Shown: in pieces, positions 1-5,142 of the stretch
Layout of the letters: each line of letters begins with the position of its first letter
How positions within the stretch are numbered: position 1 is the first letter of the stretch
Origin: 66-474 sp035717365
GTDB lineage: Bacteria > Pseudomonadota > Gammaproteobacteria > Xanthomonadales > Rhodanobacteraceae
DNA length: 6,329 nt
Direction: 5' to 3'
Assembly (NCBI GenBank): GCA_035717365.1
Contig: DASTIS010000261.1
Span: 1-6,329, forward strand
The notes under the pieces: model-generated
What the model was told of the DNA's origin: nothing
Databases searched by the model: none
What the model saw: only the letters and a program-made list of their open reading frames with translations
Program-made: the position numbers and the translations under genes

Positions 1-246
1 GCGCGGGTGGATCATGCCGACTTGAACGCGCACAATATCCTGCTCAACGCGAAGGGTCTCTGGCTGATCGATTTCGATCGCGGGGAAATCCGCGTGACAG
101 GGACGGCGTGGAAGCTGGGCAACCTCGCACGCCTGAAACGCTCGCTGCTGAAGGTCGGCGCGTGCGATCATGACGAAGCGGTACTGGACCGCGAAGTCTG
201 GGCACCTCTGATGCGCGGTTACGAACGCGCCTCCGGGAAGGATTGA
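1..246 (+). CDS. kdkA: 3-deoxy-D-manno-octulosonic acid (Kdo) kinase, C-terminal part
   Basis: Only the last 81 codons are present; the gene begins before the window. The reading frame is open from base 1. The visible part has the kinase-like catalytic loop HADLNAHNILL (His-x-Asp-Leu-x4-Asn; Asp is the catalytic base and Asn a metal ligand) and, about 11 residues later, DFDRG, the counterpart of the DFG metal-binding motif. The spacing and wording fit the KdkA/WaaP family of lipopolysaccharide kinases, which use ATP to phosphorylate Kdo in the inner core on the cytoplasmic side of the inner membrane. The remaining C-terminal tail is basic and helical (KLGNLARLKRSLLK), usual for the family. 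The stop codon overlaps the next start (TGATG), suggesting co-translation with the metallo-hydrolase gene. KdkA is preferred to WaaP because of the short HADLNAHN / LIDFDRG form; the missing N-terminus prevents certainty. Confidence 0.85.
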   Translation, partial: ARVDHADLNAHNILLNAKGLWLIDFDRGEIRVTGTAWKLGNLARLKRSLLKVGACDHDEAVLDREVWAPLMRGYERASGKD

Positions 247-1067
247 TGAAGAATGCGCAGGTCGATACGGGGAGTGACGTGACGGTTGCTGAAGCCGTCG
301 CCGGTGAAGGCGTGTGGTCGCTGCACGTGCTCGGAACGGGCGCCGCGAGCGCGGTCGATCTCGGTTCCTCCGGTGCGGTGCTGGAGCATGACGGCAAGCC
401 GATGCTGCTGGTCGATTGCGGCCCGGGTACGCTGGACCACTATTTGCGCAGTTACGGCTCGCTGCCCGCGGCCGTGTTCATCACCCACGGCCACATGGAC
501 CACGTCGCCGGTCTGGAACGCCTGTTCCACGCCGCATGGTTTGGTCCGGATCAGCGGGGGTGCGTCAAATTGTTCATGCATGCGAACCTGGTGCCGATCC
601 TGCAGGCGCGGGTCGCCGACTATCCGAACGCCGTCGCCGAAGGCGGCGCCAATTTCTGGGAGGGCTTCAAGTTGATCCCGTTGTCGCGCGGTTTCTGGCT
701 CGATGATTGGTGGTTCGATGTATTCGCGACGCGCCATCACGTCCCCGGCACTTCTTTTGGCGTCACGCTGCGGGGCTGCTTCGCCTGGACCGGAGACACG
801 CGGCCCATTCCCGAACTGCTGGCGGCCATGACCGATGCCCGCACGCTGGTCGCGCACGATTGCCGCCTGATCGGCAACCCGTCGCACGCCGGCGCCGATG
901 ATCTGGAACGCGAATATCCGGACACGTTGCGCGAACGGCTTTTGCTGTACCACTACGGCAGCGAAGCCGAAATCGACGCCCTGCGCGCACGCGGCTTCAA
1001 GGTTGCCGTGCCGGACGGTCGCTACCCGCTGAATGCGCCGCAGCCGGTGCGGGTGGAGGCGGGATGA
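246..1067 (+). CDS. MBL-fold (RNase Z-like) metallo-hydrolase, function unknown
   Basis: A 273-residue protein with the complete metal-site set of the metallo-beta-lactamase superfamily: an opening strand LHVLGTGAAS (27-35), LLVDCGPGT (54-62), the signature HGHMDH (81-86; His81, His83, Asp85, His86), a third ligand at His164/165 in TRHHVPGT, TGD with bridging Asp184, and a last histidine at 236 in YHYGS. The LGTG opening and TGDT motif resemble RNase Z and related phosphodiesterases more than antibiotic-hydrolysing lactamases, and no signal peptide is visible, so it is probably a cytoplasmic two-metal hydrolase. Substrate is not deducible. The start is ATG at 246, preceded by a good ribosome site (GGGAAGGA, 235-242); a TTG one codon earlier is less likely. 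It overlaps kdkA by one base and moaA by four (ATGA), so the three are probably one translationally coupled unit. A link to LPS or Moco synthesis is suggested only by position. Confidence 0.85.
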   Translation: MKNAQVDTGSDVTVAEAVAGEGVWSLHVLGTGAASAVDLGSSGAVLEHDGKPMLLVDCGPGTLDHYLRSYGSLPAAVFITHGHMDHVAGLERLFHAAWFGPDQRGCVKLFMHANLVPILQARVADYPNAVAEGGANFWEGFKLIPLSRGFWLDDWWFDVFATRHHVPGTSFGVTLRGCFAWTGDTRPIPELLAAMTDARTLVAHDCRLIGNPSHAGADDLEREYPDTLRERLLLYHYGSEAEIDALRARGFKVAVPDGRYPLNAPQPVRVEAG

Positions 1068-2113
1068 CGCGTCCGGAAGCACCCCTTGCGTTGCAGCAGG
1101 CGCCGGCGCCGCCGGACGCGCTGGGCCGCGTCCTGGCCGACTTGCGCATTTCGGTGATCGATCGCTGCAACTTCCGGTGTCCGTACTGCATGCCGGAAGA
1201 GGCGTACCCCGCTGACCACGCCTTCCTGCGGGCACGCGAACGGCTGGATTTCGACGAGATCGCGCGTATTGCGCGCGTGTTCGTGTCGCTGGGTGTCCGC
1301 AAGCTGCGCCTGACCGGTGGCGAGCCGCTGCTGCGGCGCGATCTGCCCGAGCTGGTTGCGCGACTGGCCGCGATCGAGGGCGTCGAGGATCTTGCGCTGA
1401 CCACCAACGGCGCGCTGCTGCCGCGGCTCGCGCAACCGCTGCGCGAGGCTGGCCTCAAGCGCGTCACCGTCAGCATGGACAGCGCCGACCCCGAGGTCTT
1501 CCGGCGGATGTCGGGCGGCCGCGGTTCGCTCGCCGAGGTCGAAGCCGCGATTGCTTCCGCCGAACATGTCGGGTTCGCGCCGATCAAGATCAATTGCGTG
1601 GTGATGCGCGGCGTCAACGACGACGGCGTGCTCGACCTGGTCGCGCGCTTCCGCGGCACCGCCCACGTCGTGCGCTTCATCGAATACATGGATGTCGGCA
1701 CCGTGAACGGTTGGCGCGGCGATCGGGTCGTGCCGGGCGCGGAGCTGGTGCAACGTATCGATGCGCGTTGGCCGCTGGAACCGCTGCCGCGGAGCCCGGC
1801 ATCGACCGCGCGTCGCTGGCGCTTCCGCGACGGCGGCGGGGATGTCGGATTCATCAATTCGGTGACCGAACCGTTCTGCGGCGGCTGCACGCGCGCACGC
1901 CTGTCCGCCGACGGCAAGTTGTACACCTGCCTGTTCGCGCACGCGGGCCACGACCTGCGCGCCCTGTTGCGCGCGGGCGAATCCAACCAGGCGCTGCGCG
2001 CGACCGTTGCCGGCATCTGGAGCCATCGCGGCGACCGTTACAGCGAGCGCCGGGCGGAACTGCGAGCGGCCGGCGTGCTGGAGCACGTCGAGATGTATCG
2101 GATAGGCGGGTGA
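1064..2113 (+). CDS. moaA: GTP 3',8-cyclase MoaA (radical SAM)
   Basis: This 349-residue enzyme catalyses the first step of molybdenum cofactor synthesis, converting GTP to 3',8-cyclo-7,8-dihydro-GTP in the cytoplasm. It has the radical-SAM cluster motif CNFRCPYC (Cys35, Cys39, Cys42), the SAM-binding LTGGEPL (83-89), RFIEYMDVG (204-212), and the C-terminal second [4Fe-4S] site Cys272-x2-Cys275-x13-Cys289 within FCGGCTRARLSADGKLYTC, which binds the substrate. It ends in Gly-Gly, the conserved MoaA tail that reaches into the active site. Length is normal for the family (about 330-360). The ATG at 1064 lies 5 bases after GGAGG-like sequence (1052-1059, GGTGGAGG) and overlaps the upstream stop as ATGA, supporting this start. 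The first 20 residues are a low-complexity extension rich in Ala and Pro. moaC follows only after a repeat-bearing gap of 238 bases. Confidence 0.97.
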   Translation: MTRPEAPLALQQAPAPPDALGRVLADLRISVIDRCNFRCPYCMPEEAYPADHAFLRARERLDFDEIARIARVFVSLGVRKLRLTGGEPLLRRDLPELVARLAAIEGVEDLALTTNGALLPRLAQPLREAGLKRVTVSMDSADPEVFRRMSGGRGSLAEVEAAIASAEHVGFAPIKINCVVMRGVNDDGVLDLVARFRGTAHVVRFIEYMDVGTVNGWRGDRVVPGAELVQRIDARWPLEPLPRSPASTARRWRFRDGGGDVGFINSVTEPFCGGCTRARLSADGKLYTCLFAHAGHDLRALLRAGESNQALRATVAGIWSHRGDRYSERRAELRAAGVLEHVEMYRIGG

Positions 2114-2151
2114 CGGGTATGCTTTCGCGGATTCGTATATCTCGGTTCGCC

Positions 2152-2168
2152 ATCCCGGCGAAAGCCGG
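2152..2168. repeat. Degenerate copy of the GAAA-loop palindromic repeat
   Basis: Seventeen bases match the start of the repeat seen intact at 2267-2286 (ATCCCGGCGAAAGCCGG), after which the sequence diverges (TTG instead of GAT), so the outer part of the stem is lost. It sits 38 bases after the moaA stop and has the same orientation as the left arm of the inverted pair. It is probably a decayed repetitive element. The 2114-2351 gap holds no gene; weak -10-like strings (TATGCT at 2119, GTATAT at 2135) lack a convincing -35. Confidence 0.55.
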
Positions 2169-2266
2169 TTGCTGTCCGGAACGGCCCGAACACCGTCGTC
2201 GCAAGGCGTTGCCACGATGGCCATGCAAGCTGGATTTGCACAGTCGGGTCGATTTCCACGTTGGTA

Positions 2267-2336
2267 ATCCCGGCGAAAGCCGGGATCCATTGCGCGTTTC
2301 ACAAAGAACAAGATGGATCCCGGCTTTCGCCGGGAT
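2267..2336. repeat. Perfect 24-bp inverted pair of palindromic repeats (REP/BIME-like)
   Basis: The left arm (2267-2290) and right arm (2313-2336) are exact reverse complements over 24 bases, separated by 22 bases. Each arm contains its own palindrome: ATCCCGGC-GAAA-GCCGGGAT (2267-2286 on plus; 2317-2336 is the complement), an 8-bp stem closed by a GAAA tetraloop, followed by CCAT. So the element can fold either as two small hairpins or as one long cruciform. From general knowledge, near-identical short repeats are scattered through many proteobacterial genomes and resemble Neisseria dRS3 or REP/BIME units mobilised by RAYT transposases. No transposase is present here. It lies between moaA and moaC, ending 15 bases before the moaC start, where it could act as an attenuator, an mRNA stabiliser, or have no role. 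Confidence 0.85.
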
Positions 2337-2351
2337 GACGGCAGTCTGCGT

Positions 2352-2870
2352 ATGGCCATGAAGAAACTCTCGCACCTGGATCGCTCCAACCGCCCGCGTA
2401 TGGTCGACGTCGGGGCAAAGTTGCCGACGTCGCGCGTTGCCGTGGCCGAAGCCGTGGTGCATTTCCCGCAGCCGGTTGCCGACGCGCTGCGCGAGGGCGG
2501 CATGCGCAGCGCCAAGGGCCCGGTGATCGACACCGCGATCGTCGCCGGCACCATGGCCGCCAAACGCACCCACGAGCTGATCCCGTTCTGCCATCCACTC
2601 GCGATCGAGCGCTGCCGGATCGAGGCGGATTTCGCGTCGGCCACCGACCTGGCGATACGTTGCGAAGTCGCGATCACGCACAAGACCGGCGTCGAGATGG
2701 AGGCTCTGACAGGCGCCAGCGTGGCCGCGCTGACGGTGTACGACATGTGCAAGGCGCTGTCGCACGAGATCGTGATCGGCCCGGTGCGGCTGCTGGAAAA
2801 GTCGGGCGGGAAACGCAGGGTGACAGCGGGGAAAATGCCGGCGCCGGTTGCGCCGCGGACCAGACCATGA
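2352..2870 (+). CDS. moaC: Cyclic pyranopterin monophosphate synthase MoaC
   Basis: MoaC converts the MoaA product into cyclic pyranopterin monophosphate, the second half of step one in Moco synthesis; the family forms cytoplasmic hexamers. The 172-residue product shows the family landmarks in order: KLSHLDRSNRPRMVDVGAK near the N-terminus, KGPVIDTA (55-62), AGTMAAKRTHELIPFCHPL (65-83), KTGVEMEALTGASVAALTVYDMCK split over 111-134. Asp131 and Lys134 correspond to the catalytic Asp128/Lys131 of E. coli MoaC. The start is ATG at 2352 or ATG at 2358; homology cannot separate them and neither has a strong ribosome site. An in-frame ATG at 2313 lies inside the right repeat arm and would translate the repeat, so it is rejected. 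A short Pro/Arg-rich C-terminal tail (from about residue 155) extends past the conserved core. The stop overlaps moaD by four bases (ATGA). Confidence 0.95.
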   Translation: MAMKKLSHLDRSNRPRMVDVGAKLPTSRVAVAEAVVHFPQPVADALREGGMRSAKGPVIDTAIVAGTMAAKRTHELIPFCHPLAIERCRIEADFASATDLAIRCEVAITHKTGVEMEALTGASVAALTVYDMCKALSHEIVIGPVRLLEKSGGKRRVTAGKMPAPVAPRTRP

Positions 2871-3106
2871 ACTACCGATTGCTGTATTTCGCCTCGCTGC
2901 GCGACGCCGCGGGTTGCAGCGAGGAAAACGTCACCAGCGACGCGCGTGACGCGCGCGCGCTGTATGCCGAGGTGGCCGCGCGCCATGGCTTCACGTTCAC
3001 GCCCGAGCGGCTGCGGGTGGCGGTCGACGGCGAGTTCACCGGTTGGGACCGGGCCTTGGCCGACGGCGCCGAGGTGGTGTTCCTGCCCCCCGTGAGCGGC
3101 GGCTGA
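2867..3106 (+). CDS. moaD: Molybdopterin synthase sulfur carrier subunit MoaD
   Basis: A 79-residue ubiquitin-like sulfur carrier. Its C-terminal Gly-Gly (FLPPVSGG) is the site that is adenylated and thiocarboxylated, usually by MoeB and a sulfurtransferase, and then donates sulfur inside the MoaD2-MoaE2 molybdopterin synthase. Family marks include LLYFASLRDAAG (5-16), the loop RLRVAVDGEF (48-57) and the closing DGAEVVFLPPVSGG (66-79); length is typical (about 80). The start ATG overlaps the moaC stop (ATGA), and the stop shares one base with the moaE start, so translation is likely coupled and subunits are made together. No moeB is in the window. Confidence 0.94.
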   Translation: MNYRLLYFASLRDAAGCSEENVTSDARDARALYAEVAARHGFTFTPERLRVAVDGEFTGWDRALADGAEVVFLPPVSGG

Positions 3107-3528
3107 TGGAAGGATTTTCGATCAGCGCTGCCCCAGTCGACGCCATGGCGCTGCAACGCGGCTTGGAGGCGGCGGGCGTGGGCGCTGTGGTGTGTTTCGA
3201 GGGACGTGTGCGCGATCACAACGAAGGCCGCGCGGTGAACGGATTGTCGTACCAGGCGTATGCACAGCTTGCCGAAGCCGAAGGCAGTCGAATCATCGAC
3301 GAAGCCCGCGCGAAATTTGCCGTCGAACACATCGTTTGCGTGCACCGCGTGGACGACCTGGCACTTGGTGAAATCGCCGTATGGGCGGGCGTGTCGGCGG
3401 GCCACCGCGCGGCTGCGTTCGACGCCTGTCGCTACGTGATCGACGAGGTCAAGGCGCGCGTTCCGATCTGGAAGCGCGAACACTACGCCGAAGGCGACGC
3501 AGAGTGGTTGCATCCTTCCGCCAAATAG
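3106..3528 (+). CDS. moaE: Molybdopterin synthase catalytic subunit MoaE
   Basis: The 140-residue large subunit of molybdopterin synthase, which holds cyclic pyranopterin monophosphate while two MoaD thiocarboxylates deliver the dithiolene sulfurs. Visible family motifs are GAVVCFEGRVRDHNEG (26-41), LSYQAYAQLA (47-56), the His-Arg pair at 80-81, SAGHRAAAFDACRYVIDEVKARVPIWKRE (97-125). Lys116 and Lys123 match the active-site Lys119 and Lys126 of E. coli MoaE, and Arg101 of the second His-Arg pair is retained. The start codon shares a base with the moaD stop (TGATG). One unusual point is HRVDDL (80-85), where the family commonly has a glycine at the fourth position (HRxGxL). It is the last gene of the plus-strand operon; the next gene is convergent. 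Confidence 0.95.
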   Translation: MEGFSISAAPVDAMALQRGLEAAGVGAVVCFEGRVRDHNEGRAVNGLSYQAYAQLAEAEGSRIIDEARAKFAVEHIVCVHRVDDLALGEIAVWAGVSAGHRAAAFDACRYVIDEVKARVPIWKREHYAEGDAEWLHPSAK

Positions 3529-3596
3529 CGCGCACACCCGGGTTGTAATGCGTTCGCCATTCCCGGATGGCTGGATTGCGGCCATGACCCGATGCT

Positions 3597-3614
3597 CGGC
3601 TCAGCCCGATTTTT
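3597..3614 (+). terminator. Weak candidate rho-independent terminator after moaE
   Basis: A short stem TCGG / CCGA (3597-3600? by one base of slippage, pairing across to 3606-3609) with a small loop is followed by five T (3610-3614). It lies about 70 bases after the moaE stop in the convergent gap (3529-3673). The stem is only about four base pairs, so this is marginal; the T run and the position are the main support. Nothing else recognisable occurs in this gap. Confidence 0.25.
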
Positions 3615-3673
3615 GGACGCTCGAACTCTTGACGTTGACGACACGGCTTGGCAGATCTCAGCGGCCGGAAGGT

Positions 3674-4432
3674 CTACGGTCGCGAGCCCAGGCGCATGAC
3701 GCGCAAGTCCGAAGGATCCGTGCGGCCAACCAGCGCGTAGTTGTAGCCGTTGCCGGACCAGTATGCGGCGGCCAGCCGGCCCTCGCGGCGCTGACCGCGC
3801 GGCAGCATGCCAGCGCGCGGCGCCGGTGAGCGGATGTAGAAGCTGATGGCGTTGCCCAAGGGGTTTTTGTACAGCACCAGGGCGGCCGGCCCGCTGCTGG
3901 TGGCAAGCAGGCGGCCTCCAACGGGGAGAAATCCCGAAGCGGCCAGATCCGGCAACGGCGTCGCGTCCGGAAAATATCGGTCCAACCAGATTTGAAGTTC
4001 GCCCGGATGCTGCTGCATCACGTCCCACGTCACGTGGCGATCCAGCCCGAACAGGCGGTACGCCTGCAGTGCGTCGGCCATTGGTGGTGGTCGTGTTGGC
4101 AAGTTGATGCTCCGCACTTGCCATCCCGTCAGTCCACCCACGCCGAGCGCCAGCACCAGCATCGCGGCCAGCGCGAGTCGTGCGCGCACGCGGTGCCGGC
4201 GGCGTGCGCGGATCGCTACCGGGTCAAGCGTCGACGCGTCGACCGATGCCGGGAGGCCACCCAACGTCGCGCGCAGTTCCTGGGCGTCGCGGCGCCAGTT
4301 GCGAATTTCTTCGCCGCGCTCAGGATGGCGAGCCATCCATGCTTCCACGCGCTTGCAGTCGGATTCGTCCAGCAATCCGTCCACATAGGCTTGAATATCG
4401 GTTTCGTCGGGAATGGGGGTGGTTTTGTCCAT
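3674..4432 (-). CDS. Membrane-anchored anti-sigma factor
   Basis: A 252-residue protein encoded five bases downstream of an ECF sigma gene, the standard place for its anti-sigma partner. Residues 9-60 form the helical sigma-binding region (ETDIQAYVDGLLDE, then VEAWMARHPERGEEIRNWRRDAQELR), typical of anti-sigma N-termini. It lacks the His-x3-Cys-x2-Cys zinc motif of classical ZAS proteins, having only single Cys and His residues here. A basic stretch (RARRRHRVRAR, 75-85) precedes one membrane segment (about 86-104, LALAAMLVLALGVGGLTGW), placing the N-terminus in the cytoplasm and residues 105-252 in the periplasm. The periplasmic part includes GFLPVGGRLLATSSGPAALVLYK (167-189) and YWSGNGYNYALVG (224-236), a pattern I recall from other proteobacterial anti-sigma proteins. 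The start is ATG at 4432; upstream in-frame codons would run back into the sigma gene. The inducing signal is unknown. Confidence 0.85.
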   Translation of the reverse strand: MDKTTPIPDETDIQAYVDGLLDESDCKRVEAWMARHPERGEEIRNWRRDAQELRATLGGLPASVDASTLDPVAIRARRRHRVRARLALAAMLVLALGVGGLTGWQVRSINLPTRPPPMADALQAYRLFGLDRHVTWDVMQQHPGELQIWLDRYFPDATPLPDLAASGFLPVGGRLLATSSGPAALVLYKNPLGNAISFYIRSPAPRAGMLPRGQRREGRLAAAYWSGNGYNYALVGRTDPSDLRVMRLGSRP

Positions 4433-4437
4433 GCGGT

Positions 4438-4956
4438 TCACTTCAATGATCGCAATGCGTGAATTCTCGGCGCGGCGCCATCGCAAAGCCCGCGCAGCGC
4501 AGCACGTGCGCGTGACAGCCGTGACATCACGGTGCCAATAGGCACGCCGAGCAGGTCGGCCACCTCCCGGTAGCTGAGTCCCTCCACTGAAACCCACAAC
4601 AGCAGGTGCTGTTGCGCCTCGGGCAGACGACCCAGTGCCTGCACAATCGAATGCGCGACCACTTCACGCTCCACCGACGGTTGCTCGGTTGCGGTGTGTC
4701 CGCGAAAAAGGTCCAGCATGCGGGCGTAACGACGCGCGCGGCGCCGGCCGTCCAGAAACTGCCGGTAGGCGATGGCGAACAGCCACGGGCGCAGCGCAGT
4801 GCCATCACGCCGGGTGTGCCAACGCGACAGCGCCCGTTCCAGCGTGGACTGAACCAGGTCATCGGCGCTTGTGGCATCCCGCGTCAGCCAGCGCGCGAAG
4901 CGACGCAACCGCGGCAGCAACTCGCGCAGCTGGGCATCGATGTCTGGATCGGCCAT
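4438..4956 (-). CDS. ECF-type RNA polymerase sigma factor
   Basis: A 172-residue sigma-70 family protein with only regions 2 and 4, hence an extracytoplasmic-function sigma factor. Region 2 spans about 12-75: LLPRLRRFARWLTRDATSADDLVQSTLERALSRW, then the -10 recognition part LRPWLFAIAYRQFLDGRRR. Region 4 spans about 100-156: LGRLPEAQQHLLLWVSVEGLSYREVADLLGVPIGTVMSRLSRARAALR, a helix-turn-helix that reads the -35 element. It directs core RNA polymerase to a small regulon and is probably held inactive by the membrane protein encoded five bases downstream. The ATG at 4956 gives a full region 2; its ribosome site is weak. A candidate self-promoter (GGAATAA-N14-CGTCT) lies 39 bases upstream, implying autoregulation. 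The ECF subgroup cannot be assigned by eye. Confidence 0.94.
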   Translation of the reverse strand: MADPDIDAQLRELLPRLRRFARWLTRDATSADDLVQSTLERALSRWHTRRDGTALRPWLFAIAYRQFLDGRRRARRYARMLDLFRGHTATEQPSVEREVVAHSIVQALGRLPEAQQHLLLWVSVEGLSYREVADLLGVPIGTVMSRLSRARAALRGLCDGAAPRIHALRSLK

Positions 4957-4994
4957 GGCAGGGTGGATCTCGAGCGATGTGGCGAATACATGGT

Positions 4995-5020
4995 AGACGC
5001 CGCGACCAGCGCGTTATTCC
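4995..5020 (-). promoter_or_regulatory. Candidate ECF-type promoter for the sigma/anti-sigma operon
   Basis: Reading the minus strand, GGAATAA (5020-5014) is followed after exactly 14 bases by CGTCT (4999-4995); counted another way, GGAAT-N16-CGTC. From general knowledge, ECF promoters have a GGAAC/GGAAT-type -35 about 16-17 bases from a CGTC/CGTT-like -10. Transcription would begin near 4988, giving a leader of about 32 bases to the sigma start. The same box pair with the same spacing occurs on the other strand, which greatly raises the odds that it is real. It is inferred, not proven, that the sigma factor encoded here recognises it. Confidence 0.72.
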
Positions 5021-5031
5021 TCGTGGAATAA
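5014..5031. promoter_or_regulatory. Perfect palindrome joining the two divergent -35 boxes
   Basis: TTATTCC-TCGT-GGAATAA is a perfect 7-bp inverted repeat with a 4-base centre. Each arm is the GGAATAA box of one of the two divergent promoter candidates, so the two -35 elements are only four bases apart on opposite strands. It could also be an operator for a dimeric regulator. It is followed by an A-rich stretch (5030-5034), unusual in this GC-rich DNA. Confidence 0.7.
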
Positions 5032-5050
5032 AAACGGATTCCATACGTCT
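5025..5050 (+). promoter_or_regulatory. Candidate ECF-type promoter for the beta-propeller gene
   Basis: On the plus strand GGAATAA (5025-5031) is followed after exactly 14 bases by CGTCT (5046-5050), the mirror image of the promoter candidate on the other strand. Transcription would begin near 5057, leaving a leader of about 86 bases before the ATG at 5143. The shared motif and spacing suggest that the propeller gene belongs to the regulon of the adjacent sigma factor. No sigma-70-like TTGACA/TATAAT pair was seen in the leader. Confidence 0.72.
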
Positions 5051-5142
5051 TGCTGGGACGACCCAACGCGCAAGCCACGCGAAGCGCATCCGGGCCTGCG
5101 CCACCGGGTCGATACTCCCTCCACACATGAGCAGGAACCCGA

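Noticed and set aside
219..1235. Long open minus-strand frame (338 codons) opposite the MBL and moaA genes
   Set aside because: Shadow of GC-rich plus-strand genes with clear catalytic motifs; its translation is Arg/Ala/Gly-rich with no recognisable domain.
2152..2336. CRISPR-like array formed by the three repeat copies
   Set aside because: Only three copies, in mixed orientation, one degenerate, with irregular spacing; they fit palindromic dispersed repeats instead.
1594..2361. Plus-strand 255-codon frame overlapping the end of moaA and the gap
   Set aside because: Its first two thirds are moaA in another frame and the rest is translated repeat (the NPGESRDP / WIPAFAGMT type of repeat-derived peptide).
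1022..2986. 654-codon minus-strand frame opposite moaA, the repeat gap and moaC
   Set aside because: It runs antisense across two well-identified moa genes and through the palindromic repeats; the composition is that of an antisense frame in GC-rich DNA.
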